NCBI RefSeq assembly: GCF_900103125.1
Contig: NZ_FNJV01000002.1
Span: forward strand, 744,001 to 808,000
Length of the DNA stretch: 64,000 nt
Direction of reading: 5' to 3'
Source: Mucilaginibacter sp. OK268
GTDB taxonomy: Bacteria; Bacteroidota; Bacteroidia; Sphingobacteriales; Sphingobacteriaceae
Made by a program: the position numbers and the translations under genes. The notes beneath the pieces were generated by a model. That model was given only the letters and a program-made list of their open reading frames with translations, ran no database searches and had not been told where the DNA came from. Of this stretch, positions 53,227 to 60,772 are shown piece by piece. The number at the start of each line of letters is the position of its first letter. Position 1 is the first letter of the stretch.

Positions 53227-53307
53227 ATACAAATATACCGATTTTTTTAGTGGGATAAAAGCTCAAAATCTCCTTTAGGGAGATATGAAATGGGATTAAC
53301 TACGATA

Positions 53308-53526
53308 TTACACGCAGGATCCCACAGACTGAATCGAGCCATCCCTGTTATGGCAATTTTGGTCGGGTGCTACCACACACTGGCTACCTCCACCGGTTTG
53401 CACGCAATCCGCATCTGTGGCACATTGACTTTTGCATGGCAGAAATCCTCCACCCGCCACTTTTCTCATTTGTTCTCTTGATAAGGCTCCTCCAATACTC
53501 AAGGCATTCAATTGCATCTTTTTCAT
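53308..53526 (-). CDS. GG-leader cysteine-rich secreted peptide precursor
   Basis: The 72-residue precursor starts MKKMQLNALSIGGALSREQM and reaches RKVAGGG at residues 21-27. The LSREQMRKVAGG pattern is the Bacteroidota double-glycine leader cleaved by C39 peptidase transporters. The remaining ~45 residues contain six Cys (PCKSQC, ADC, SQC, QNC, GSC) and several Gly, consistent with a disulfide-rich or otherwise modified small product. No transporter, modification enzyme or immunity gene is adjacent. The product's role (bacteriocin, signal or other) cannot be stated. Confidence 0.7.
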   Translation of the reverse strand: MKKMQLNALSIGGALSREQMRKVAGGGFLPCKSQCATDADCVQTGGGSQCVVAPDQNCHNRDGSIQSVGSCV

Positions 53527-53720
53527 ACAAGCTAAATATTTGGTTTATAAATTGGTTTATAATATCATATTAACGCCAACAAAATAATATATTATTTCCG
53601 TTCATAAATATGCATGTAAAATCCTTATTACTTATTGGCAGATAACATTTTATGGTGCTATATAAATGTGTAAATTTCGGCATCAATAAACCCTTCTGTT
53701 AACCTATAATCTGTACAGCA

Positions 53721-54590
53721 ATGAAACCTTGTTTGCTTTTATTTTTCGCGATATTATTATCTGGTTTTGCACGGGCGCAGCAGTTGCCGGCCCGCTGGGA
53801 CGAGCTGGTAGCATCAGACTTTCCGCAGGCGCTCGAAAAATCGGCCAAAACCTGTATCCTGCCTTTTGGCATCCTCGAGAAACACGGCCCACACTCGCCT
53901 CTCGGTACCGATCTGATACATGTTCGGGAATGGGCGGCCCACGCGGTTAAATCGGAATATGCCGTGGTATTTCCTGATTATTTTTACGGACAGATCAACG
54001 AGGCCAGGCACCAGCCCGGCACTTTCGCCCTACCCAGTAAAGTAATATGGGACCTGCTCGAGGCCACCTGCGATGAGATAGCCCGCAACGGCTTTGAAAA
54101 AATAGTGATCCTGAATGGTCATGGCGGTAACCCGGAGTTTATCCAGTTTTTCATGCAATCGCTGCTGAATAAAAGGCACAATTACGCGGTATATTTTTAT
54201 ACCCCCGGCAACGACGAAGAGTTTAATAAGCAGTATGCTAAAATGCACAAATCGGACCCGCGCAATGATATGCATGCCGGCGAAAATGAAACCTCTACCC
54301 TGTTATACTACCGGCCCGATCTGATGCGGATGGACCGTGCCGCGTCGGAATCGGGGGCTAACCAGCACCGCTTAAGTTTGCAAAATGTGTATACCCCTAT
54401 CTGGTGGTATGCCGGTTTCCCGAATCATTACGCGGGTGAAGGCGCAAAGGCCACTCCGGAGTTTGGCAAGTTTATAGCCGAGCATGAGATAGCCACTTTT
54501 ATAAAAGCCCTGAAAGTGATCAAGGCCGATACAGCTACCCTAAAATTACAAAACGAGTTTTTTGACCGGGTTGATAAGCTGAATAAGTAA
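53721..54590 (+). CDS. Creatininase family amidohydrolase, secreted
   Basis: The 289-residue protein has a signal peptide (MKPCLLLFFAILLSGFARA). Creatininase-family motifs are LPFGILEKHGPHSPLGTDL (metal-binding Glu, His and Asp), VILNGHGGNPEF, and MHAGENETSTLLYYRPDLMRMD. The family hydrolyses cyclic or formyl amides with two metal ions; creatinine itself need not be the substrate. A secreted form is common in Bacteroidota. It is transcribed away from the GG-leader peptide and ends before palindromic repeats. Confidence 0.9.
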   Translation: MKPCLLLFFAILLSGFARAQQLPARWDELVASDFPQALEKSAKTCILPFGILEKHGPHSPLGTDLIHVREWAAHAVKSEYAVVFPDYFYGQINEARHQPGTFALPSKVIWDLLEATCDEIARNGFEKIVILNGHGGNPEFIQFFMQSLLNKRHNYAVYFYTPGNDEEFNKQYAKMHKSDPRNDMHAGENETSTLLYYRPDLMRMDRAASESGANQHRLSLQNVYTPIWWYAGFPNHYAGEGAKATPEFGKFIAEHEIATFIKALKVIKADTATLKLQNEFFDRVDKLNK

Positions 54591-54621
54591 GTTTGGGGTC
54601 GGGAGTCTTGAGTCCGGGTTT

Positions 54622-54652
54622 GCCTCAGGTCCTCTCCGAGAGACCCTGAGGC
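54622..54652. repeat. Hairpin GCCTCAGG...CCTGAGGC after the creatininase gene
   Basis: GCCTCAGGTCCTCTC and GAGAGACCCTGAGGC form a stem with two mismatches. It lies 31 bp after the stop codon and may act as a weak terminator, though no T-run follows. The flank GGGAGTCTTGAGTCCGGG is an AGTC-type repeat fragment. Confidence 0.45.
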
Positions 54653-54701
54653 GACTGAAATAACATTACTCTTGCGCTCATAGCACTATTTTAAATATCA
54701 T

Positions 54702-54784
54702 GTCATTGCGAGGAGGTACGACGAAGCAATCTCATCGTATTTATAAACAAGCGAGGAGATTGCCACGCTATCGCTCGCAATGAC
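54702..54784. repeat. REP-like palindromic repeat (GTCATTGCGAGG type), copy D
   Basis: The ends GTCATTGCGAGGAGGTACGA and CGCTATCGCTCGCAATGAC match copies at 5210, 7151 and 14496. The inner arms ACGAAGCAATCTC and GAGGAGATTGCCACGC keep the two-arm asymmetric plan. Confidence 0.85.
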
Positions 54785-54821
54785 ATGTTTTATATTTGTC
54801 AGACTCTTACAGACTCAAGAC

Positions 54822-55769
54822 TTACTTAAATATCACCTTAGTAGCGCCGTAGCCAAACTTTTCTTTACGGGCATCCATAAAGGTTTGTACTTTGAGGTGT
54901 TTGCCTAAAGCTTTATGCAGTTCGTTACGTAATACACCATTTCCGGCTCCGTGGATAAACACCATATCAGGTAATTGATGTACAATGGCCGCGTCGAGGG
55001 TTTTATGAAAGTGTGCCAGTTGTATATTCAGCATTTCGCTGTTTTGTAAAAACTGGTAATCATCGCGCAGCTTTTCAATATGCAGATCGACCTCATTGGA
55101 TGGTTTATCCAATACTACTTTTTCTTCCGGCGATTTAAAAAAGCTTTCTTTCAGCTTTTGCGCGTCGATCACCATTTCCGGTTCATCCAGGCGAATAAGC
55201 CAACCGGCATCTTTTAACAATGGGATCTGCTTTTTGGTGGTCGAAAAATCTTTAGCCTTAAACTTTTCGTGCAATACCAATGGCACGGGTGGTTCTATAT
55301 TTTGTTTGGTGTTGTAAATCACATTAAAAATAAAGGTGGGCCATAGCTGCAGATCGGCCAGTTGGGCCGAGTAGATCTTCACAGCCGACCCCGGTGCTAT
55401 CGCTTCGGCAAATTCGCCTTTAAACACCTGTTGCTTTTCGGTAGTAAGCGTTGCCAGTAACTGGAACGAGGTGGTATTCACCAAATGGAAATGCACTACC
55501 GAATTGGCTTTGGCATCGGCCACGACACCCAGGTAAATCCCTTTTTTTTCAAATTCACCGGCAGGTACCGGCGCTTCGTTATCAACAGCAGCTTTTTTTG
55601 CACCAGCTGGTTCATAGCCATGTACCGAGGTTACTTTGCTGGCCAGCACGGGGATCTCAAACTCATCCTCACCGGTAACCCCTATCATCTGATCGTCAAT
55701 TATACGGGTTACAAAACCCTCCATCTTTTCGTCAACAAAGCGTACAAAGTCGCCCAATTTATATTTCAT
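54822..55769 (-). CDS. DUF2027 and Smr domain protein
   Basis: The 315-residue protein has an N-terminal DUF2027 region (YKLGDFVRFVDEKMEGFVTRIIDDQMIGV, then GIYLGVVADAKANSVVHFHLVN). The C-terminal Smr (MutS2-like) domain has NEVDLHIEKL near residue 227 and VFIHGAGNGVLRNELHKALGKH late, where the HGxG is the family's nuclease-like motif. The fused form is typical of Bacteroidota. Smr domains act on nucleic acids; its exact role here is not known. Confidence 0.9.
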   Translation of the reverse strand: MKYKLGDFVRFVDEKMEGFVTRIIDDQMIGVTGEDEFEIPVLASKVTSVHGYEPAGAKKAAVDNEAPVPAGEFEKKGIYLGVVADAKANSVVHFHLVNTTSFQLLATLTTEKQQVFKGEFAEAIAPGSAVKIYSAQLADLQLWPTFIFNVIYNTKQNIEPPVPLVLHEKFKAKDFSTTKKQIPLLKDAGWLIRLDEPEMVIDAQKLKESFFKSPEEKVVLDKPSNEVDLHIEKLRDDYQFLQNSEMLNIQLAHFHKTLDAAIVHQLPDMVFIHGAGNGVLRNELHKALGKHLKVQTFMDARKEKFGYGATKVIFK

Positions 55770-55922
55770 AGCAGTATATGTCTGGCTGCAAAGTTACTTT
55801 ATATCTGCAAACGGGTACACAAATAAAACAATGTAGGCTAATATGGTATTAACTCTAAACAATTTGGTCGTTTTTAAGTTGAATTACCGCAGCACTTTGC
55901 TGCTCACTTTATAATTCATATC

Positions 55923-56429
55923 ATGGATAATTTGAATACTAAACCTTTAGATCCGCAATTGTTAAAACAGATATTTGTACATAACCTTAATCGCACCTAT
56001 TTTGGCAAACGTTACCTGGACAGCAACCTGGGCCATTTAATAAAACTGGCATCGTTTACTGCTTTGGAACAGGCTATACAGGAGTTTTGGGATGATGTAA
56101 AGAAACAAATAGCCCGGATGGATGAAATATATAAGCTGATCAACGAAAGCCCGTCTGATAAAAACTGCAACCCCATCAAATCAATTGTAAAGGATGAATT
56201 TTGCCTGGATGAAAAGCAGGCGATGTCTATCCTGGGTGATATGGACCTCATCATGTACCTGCAGTTGCTGGAGCATATCAACATCACCTCCTGCCGTATG
56301 CTCATGATGGTAGCCAAACTGTTAAAGTATGACGACGCTACACAGTTACTGACCGAATGTTTTGATGAATCCATTGATAACGACCAGCTTTTTATGCTGA
56401 TATCAAAAGAATATTTGACAGAAAACTAA
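55923..56429 (+). CDS. Ferritin-like DUF892 (YciE/YciF) family protein
   Basis: This 168-residue all-helical protein fits the four-helix DUF892 pattern. LLKQIFVHNLNRTYFGKRYLDSNLGHLIKLAS starts it, then TALEQAIQEFWDDVKKQIARMDEIYKLI, DLIMYLQLLEHINITSCRMLMMVAKLL, and a final helix. Family members bind a di-iron centre and are stress-related; not all Glu/His ligands are obvious here, so binding is not certain. It stands alone. Confidence 0.75.
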   Translation: MDNLNTKPLDPQLLKQIFVHNLNRTYFGKRYLDSNLGHLIKLASFTALEQAIQEFWDDVKKQIARMDEIYKLINESPSDKNCNPIKSIVKDEFCLDEKQAMSILGDMDLIMYLQLLEHINITSCRMLMMVAKLLKYDDATQLLTECFDESIDNDQLFMLISKEYLTEN

Positions 56430-56959
56430 GTAGAAGCTGAAAGCAGGGAAATAACCTTTTAAACTTTATGGGACTAAAGCCTCCTTTCAATTTATCTTTT
56501 CCGCCCGGCAATGAATTTTAACGCCATCTTGAGCTTAAACTTTATTCATTGCCGTTTGGCTTCAGCCAACGGTTAAATTAAAGCTTTTAAAAAGGCTTTA
56601 GCCCAAAACTGTTACAGGTTTTAAAAGCCCTGCATAAAAGCTTAATCAGAGTCTTGATAGCTTAGGCTTATATGAGCTGGATCATATAAAAAAAGCCATC
56701 CGCAGTAAAGCGGATGGCTTAAATATTAGTTATTTAATACCCCTATTAAAATAACTTAAACAAAGGTAAAAAATTATACCCCACCTACGCAACCGATTTC
56801 ATAGGAAAATAACCTTTGTTACAAATTTGTTACGAAATCATAAATAACAGCTCTGTTTCCCCTTTCCGGAGTCCTATAAACCTGTATTTTAAATTCATGA
56901 TAATCGCTTATTAATTATCAATTGATTTACATTAATTTGCATTTGAATTAACTAAGAAC
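56430..56959. other. Long intergenic region with palindromic element and hairpin
   Basis: These 530 bp have no gene. They contain a nested palindromic element (56470-56604) and a stem-loop with AAGCCATCCGC inverted at 56710-56720 (left arm 56693-56703). A T-run for the latter exists only on the minus strand. The last 150 bp before the M1 peptidase ATG are AT-rich and probably include its promoter. Confidence 0.55.
56470..56604. repeat. Nested palindromic element (GGACTAAAGCC...GGCTTTAGCCC)
   Basis: The outer arms GGGACTAAAGCCT and AGGCTTTAGCCC (56593-56604) pair with one extra base. Inside, CGGCAATGAAT (56506-56516) is inverted at 56544-56554. CCGTTTGGCT/AGCCAACGG (56552-56572) forms another hairpin sharing CCG with the former, so the two cannot form together. 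It looks like a dispersed intergenic palindrome of Bacteroidota genomes. Confidence 0.65.
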
Positions 56960-58837
56960 ATGATCAAATCTATTATTCTATCGGCCTTTGCCTGCCTGAT
57001 GCTGGCACAGGTACAGGCGCAGGATTTGTATATGCCAAGGGATATACAACACGCCTTCAAAAACGGAACCCGCTCTGCCGATGGCAAACCCGGAAAAAAT
57101 TACTGGCAAAACTATGGCCGGTATAACATTACCATTACCGCCCTGCCACCCAGCAGGGATATTAAGGGAACCGAGCAGATCACCTACATTAACAATAGTC
57201 CGGATACCTTGAAATCGCTTAATATGAAGCTCATATTAAACATTCACAAACCGGGTGTCGCCCGCATGGGCAATGCCCAACCCGATTATTTAACCCCGGG
57301 CATACAAATAGATACTTTCCTGATCAATGGCAAGGCTAAAAAGATCAATAACGCCATAGCCTCTACCAACCAAATGGTTGGCCTGTTAAAACCGCTGATG
57401 CCACATGATTCGGTTAAGCTGGATATTGCCTGGCATTTCCAGATCTCTAAAGAAAGCGGTCGTGAAGGGATGATCGACTCTACTACTTATTACCTGGCCT
57501 ATTTTTATCCACGCGTATCTGTTTATGACGATTATAATGGCTGGGACAGGCTTCCGTTTTTAGATGCCCAGGAATTTTATAACGACTTTAACGACTACAC
57601 CCTGCAGGTAAAAGCGCCAAAGAACTATATAGTTTGGGCGACAGGAACCTTGCAAAACCCTAACCAGGTGCTGCAACCCGAGTATGCCAAACGTTTACAG
57701 GCATCCATGATCAGCGATTCCACCATACATGTGGCTACAGCCGCCGACCTGGCCAGTAAAAGCATCACTGCTCAGAACGACGTAAATACCTGGATATGGA
57801 AAGCAAATGACATCAGCGATATGGCTGTTGGCATCAGCGATCATTATGTTTGGGATGCTGCCAGCACCATTGTTGATGATGCCACCCGGCGCAGGGCCAG
57901 CATGCAGGCCGCGTTTTTAGATAATGCCGAAGATTTTCATCATGCCGTACAAAATGGCCGTAATTCGTTAAGCTGGTTATCACACAACTGGCCGGGTATA
58001 CCTTATCCTTTCCCCAAAATGACCTCTTTTCAGGGTTTTGCCGATATGGAATACCCTATGATGGTAAACGACAGCCATAACGCCGATATCCGCTTTTCGC
58101 AATTTGTACAAGATCACGAGATAGCGCATACCTATTTTCCTTTTTACATGGGTATCAACGAGAGCCGTTATGCCTTTATGGACGAAGGCTGGGCAACCAC
58201 TTTTGAACGCCTGATAGGTGCATCAGAAGTTGGCCAGGAAAAAGCCGACGCCCTGTATAAAAACTTCAGGGTTGAAAGATGGATCAATGATGCCTCTACC
58301 GCCGAAGATCTGCCGGTAATAACTCCTTCAAGCGAGTTAAGGGGTGGTTATGGCAATAACTCCTATGGCAAGCCATCCTTAAGCTATTTCGCGTTGAAAG
58401 ATATGCTGGGCGATGCCTTGTTCAAAAAAGCTTTACATGGCTACATGGATCGTTGGCATGGCAAACACCCTATCCCATGGGATTATTTTAATTCTATGAC
58501 CAGTGTGTCGGGCCGTAACCTCAACTGGTTCTTTAATAACTGGTTCTTCACCAATTATTATATCGACCTGGCGTTGCAAAACCTGAGTAAAGTGAACGGT
58601 GGTTACACTGCATCCATCAAAAACATCGGCGGTTTTGCCGTTCCGTTTGATATTAAACTAACTTATGCTGATGGTACCACCGAAAGCGTGCACCAAACGC
58701 CTGGTGTTTGGGAGAAAAACCAAAAGCAGATCAGCGTGAGCATCAAAACCACCAAAGCCATACAATCGGCCGAATTGGATGGCGGCATATTTATGGATGC
58801 CGACCTTAGTAACAATAAATTCACGGTTAAAAAATAA
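56960..58837 (+). CDS. Secreted M1 family metallopeptidase
   Basis: The 625-residue protein has a signal peptide (MIKSIILSAFACLMLAQVQA). An N-terminal beta domain (GTEQITYINNSPDTLKSLNMKLILN) is followed by the catalytic domain: GFADMEYPMMV in the exopeptidase-site position, then HEIAH at 386-390 with the third zinc ligand Glu409 (MDEGW). It cleaves N-terminal residues from peptides, probably in the periplasm or outside. The C-terminal ~70 residues form a beta module (YTASIKNIGGFAVPFDIKLTYADG). It is followed by a clear terminator. Confidence 0.92.
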   Translation: MIKSIILSAFACLMLAQVQAQDLYMPRDIQHAFKNGTRSADGKPGKNYWQNYGRYNITITALPPSRDIKGTEQITYINNSPDTLKSLNMKLILNIHKPGVARMGNAQPDYLTPGIQIDTFLINGKAKKINNAIASTNQMVGLLKPLMPHDSVKLDIAWHFQISKESGREGMIDSTTYYLAYFYPRVSVYDDYNGWDRLPFLDAQEFYNDFNDYTLQVKAPKNYIVWATGTLQNPNQVLQPEYAKRLQASMISDSTIHVATAADLASKSITAQNDVNTWIWKANDISDMAVGISDHYVWDAASTIVDDATRRRASMQAAFLDNAEDFHHAVQNGRNSLSWLSHNWPGIPYPFPKMTSFQGFADMEYPMMVNDSHNADIRFSQFVQDHEIAHTYFPFYMGINESRYAFMDEGWATTFERLIGASEVGQEKADALYKNFRVERWINDASTAEDLPVITPSSELRGGYGNNSYGKPSLSYFALKDMLGDALFKKALHGYMDRWHGKHPIPWDYFNSMTSVSGRNLNWFFNNWFFTNYYIDLALQNLSKVNGGYTASIKNIGGFAVPFDIKLTYADGTTESVHQTPGVWEKNQKQISVSIKTTKAIQSAELDGGIFMDADLSNNKFTVKK

Positions 58838-58855
58838 AATAATAACGTGCTGAAG

Positions 58856-58887
58856 CAGAAAAGCCCGGCATTTGCCGGGCTTTTCTG
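58856..58887. terminator. Terminator between M1 peptidase and YtxH genes
   Basis: CAGAAAAGCCCGGC (58856-58869) pairs perfectly with GCCGGGCTTTTCTG (58874-58887) around ATTT. Runs of four A and four T on the two sides allow use by both convergent genes. Confidence 0.75.
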
Positions 58888-58907
58888 TTGTATGGTAGTC
58901 CTAAAAA

Positions 58908-59312
58908 TTATGCGCCCTGTACAGAATCGTTCCAATTGTCGGCAGTGTTTTTCACTTTTGATTTTGCCTCATTTACAGCATCATCACCCAGGTCTTTTGC
59001 CTTACCGGCTACATCATGAACCTTTGATTTCACTGCGTCAACAACCTCTTCGCCACGATCACGCAAATCGCTAACAGTACCGCTAAATCTTGATTTTGCC
59101 CTGTCAACGGCATTGCTGCCATATTCTTTGATATCATGAGCAGTTGATTGCGCTTTGTTTTTAGCGGTGTCAACCAGATCATTGATATAATCGGCAATGT
59201 CTTCTCTCAGGTCTCCGCCCTTTTCAGGAGCCAGTAATAAACCTAATGCGGCACCAGCCGCTGCGCCTACTAAAAGTGCTGCTATAATTTTTGCTTGATC
59301 TTTCATGTTCAA
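58908..59312 (-). CDS. YtxH domain membrane-anchored stress protein
   Basis: The 134-residue protein may start at Met1 or Met3. It has an N-terminal glycine/alanine membrane helix (IIAALLVGAAAGAALGLLLAPEKGG), the YtxH signature ending LLLAPEKGG. A long amphipathic Lys/Asp/Ala-rich tail follows with LEA-like repeats (VDTAKNKAQSTAHDIKEYG, VDAVKSKVHDVAGKAKDLG, VNEAKSKVKNTADNWNDS). Such proteins are common in Bacteroidota stress responses; no enzymatic role is known. Confidence 0.88.
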   Translation of the reverse strand: MNMKDQAKIIAALLVGAAAGAALGLLLAPEKGGDLREDIADYINDLVDTAKNKAQSTAHDIKEYGSNAVDRAKSRFSGTVSDLRDRGEEVVDAVKSKVHDVAGKAKDLGDDAVNEAKSKVKNTADNWNDSVQGA

Positions 59313-59614
59313 TTTTTTAGTTAGATGATTTAACCTGTATTGATGTAAACAACAACAATGCCAGTTTTATTGGGAAAGAGTCAAGAGATAAGAATCAAGA
59401 CTTAAGACTGTACAATAGTTTATGGGATATTGCGCAAATCGACTCACCCTGTCATCGCTGCGGCGGAAAGAGGAAGCCTCACCTAAATCCTCTCCAAAGG
59501 AGAGGACTTTCCTCAACTGGTTTTAAAGCCCTCTCCTTTGGAGAGGGTTGGGTGAGGTGCACAAAAAAGGCATCCACTAAGTGGATGCCTGTATGCTTAA
59601 TGGTTATATTATAA
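59313..59614. repeat. Gene-free region with CCTCTCC/GGAGAGG repeats
   Basis: No gene is seen. At 59391 the fragment AGTCAAGAGATAAGAATCAAG is the same type as the insertion in lysA. From 59477 to 59557, CCTCACCTAAATCCTCTCCA and the inverted GGAGAGGGTTGGGTGAGG bracket two inner AAAGGAGAGG/CCTCTCCTTTGG hairpins. A terminator for the cold shock gene lies at 59568-59590. Confidence 0.6.
59568..59590 (-). terminator. Terminator of the cold shock gene
   Basis: AGGCATCCACT and AGTGGATGCCT are inverted around a single base. On the minus strand the hairpin is followed by TTTTTT (59562-59567 region). It lies 25 bp past the cold shock stop codon. Confidence 0.7.
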
Positions 59615-59809
59615 TTAAATAACTTTTACATTTACCGCATTTAAACCTTTTCTTCCGTTCTCAACTTCAAACTCTACTTTATCATTTTCACGGATTTCAT
59701 CGATCAGGCCTGTTGAATGAACAAAGATGTCTTGACCACCACCTGCTGGTGTAATAAAACCAAAACCTTTTGTTTCATTGAAAAATTTTACTGTTCCTTC
59801 TTTTTGCAT
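59615..59809 (-). CDS. Cold shock domain protein (CspA family)
   Basis: The protein has 64 residues from the ATG ending at 59809; the frame is open to 59887, but MQKEGTVKFFNETKGFGFI is the true family start. RNA-binding motifs RNP1 (KGFGFI) and RNP2 (DIFVH) are complete. It binds single-stranded RNA or DNA and melts RNA structure. A promoter-like pair lies at 59831-59859 on the minus strand, implying a short leader, unlike the long leaders of E. coli cold-inducible csp genes. Confidence 0.95.
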   Translation of the reverse strand: MQKEGTVKFFNETKGFGFITPAGGGQDIFVHSTGLIDEIRENDKVEFEVENGRKGLNAVNVKVI

Positions 59810-59830
59810 TATTTTATTTATTAAAGGCCG

Positions 59831-59859
59831 CAAGGTACAACAATATTTTATAAACCCAA
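59831..59859 (-). promoter_or_regulatory. Promoter of the cold shock gene
   Basis: On the minus strand TTG (59857-59859) and TACCTTG (59831-59837) are spaced 19 bp apart, matching the Bacteroidota -33/-7 layout; the -7 box lacks one T of TAnnTTTG. It predicts a leader of roughly 15-20 nt before the ATG at 59809. Confidence 0.45.
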
Positions 59860-60009
59860 CCCTACCGGGCGAACCCACCGTAGCCACAATTAGTTAAACA
59901 ACTTATTTACAGACCATAAGATCATTTAAAAAAAATTACCGAACCATGAACGATCACCCACCCGGGTTAATTTTCAAAATAGGTATGTTTGCCAAAAAAA
60001 TTCACATAC

Positions 60010-60663
60010 ATGAAAGCCTTTATTTTCGACCTTAACGGAACCATGATCAATGACATGCCCTACCATACCAAAGCCTGGCAAACCTTACTGAATGGCCAGC
60101 TGGGAGGCAATTTTACCTGGGACGAAGTAAAGCAGCAGATGTATGGCAAAAATCCGGAGGTGCTGGTACGCATGTTTGGGCCCGACAGGTTCACTTTAGA
60201 GGAGATGAACAAACTATCGTACGAAAAGGAGGAGAAATACCAGCAGGAGTTTTTACCGCACCTGGCCCTTTTACCAGGTCTACTGGAATTTTTAGAGGCC
60301 ACCTATCAGCAGGGTATCCCCATGGCCATCGGTTCGGCAGCTATCCCTTTTAATATCAACTTTGTGTTGGATAATCTGAACATCAGGCATTATTTTAAGG
60401 CCATTGTGAGCGCCGATGATGTATTGTTAAGCAAACCACATCCCGAAACATTTTTGAAAGCCGCTACCCTACTTAATACAAACCCTACCGACTGCATTGT
60501 ATTTGAAGATGTACCCAAAGGCGCCGAAGCTGCCGCCAATGCCGGGATGAACGCTGTAGTGATCACAACTACCCATGAACCGCACGAATTTGAAAAACTA
60601 TCCAACGTACTGCACTTCGCAGCAGATTTTACGGATGGGTATTTTAAAGAGATATTGGGGTAA
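60010..60663 (+). CDS. HAD family hydrolase, beta-phosphoglucomutase-like, with Asn in motif I
   Basis: The protein has 217 residues from the ATG at 60010 (a TTG at 59989 is in frame). Motif I reads FDLNGT: nucleophile Asp7 is present, but the usual acid/base Asp at +2 is Asn9. A helical cap follows. Then come motif II (AIGSAAIPFN), motif III Lys (LLSKPHPETF) and motif IV (VFEDVPKGAEAA). The family dephosphorylates or isomerises sugar phosphates. The Asn may alter catalysis or mark a subfamily. It faces lysA across 109 bp. Confidence 0.88.
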   Translation: MKAFIFDLNGTMINDMPYHTKAWQTLLNGQLGGNFTWDEVKQQMYGKNPEVLVRMFGPDRFTLEEMNKLSYEKEEKYQQEFLPHLALLPGLLEFLEATYQQGIPMAIGSAAIPFNINFVLDNLNIRHYFKAIVSADDVLLSKPHPETFLKAATLLNTNPTDCIVFEDVPKGAEAAANAGMNAVVITTTHEPHEFEKLSNVLHFAADFTDGYFKEILG

Positions 60664-60738
60664 GGATCGGAGCAAGGAATAAAGATAAAAGGACAAAAGC
60701 CGCCTGTGAGGACACAGACAGCCGGATAAATTTTATCA

Positions 60739-60772
60739 AAGCCCTCCCCTTTGGGGAGGGTTGGGAGGGGTA
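60739..60772. repeat. GCCCTCCCC/GGGGAGGG element at the lysA 3' end
   Basis: GCCCTCCCCTTTGGGGAGGG forms a hairpin directly after the lysA stop codon (read on the minus strand). It belongs to the same loose family as 59477-59557 and may act in lysA termination. Confidence 0.55.

Noticed and set aside
53308..53526. GG-leader peptide as part of a RiPP biosynthetic cluster
   Set aside because: No modification enzyme, C39 transporter or second precursor lies within several kilobases on either side.
53290..53573. Plus-strand frames opposite the GG-leader peptide
   Set aside because: The minus-strand frame has a clear leader peptide and Cys pattern; the plus-strand ones have neither.
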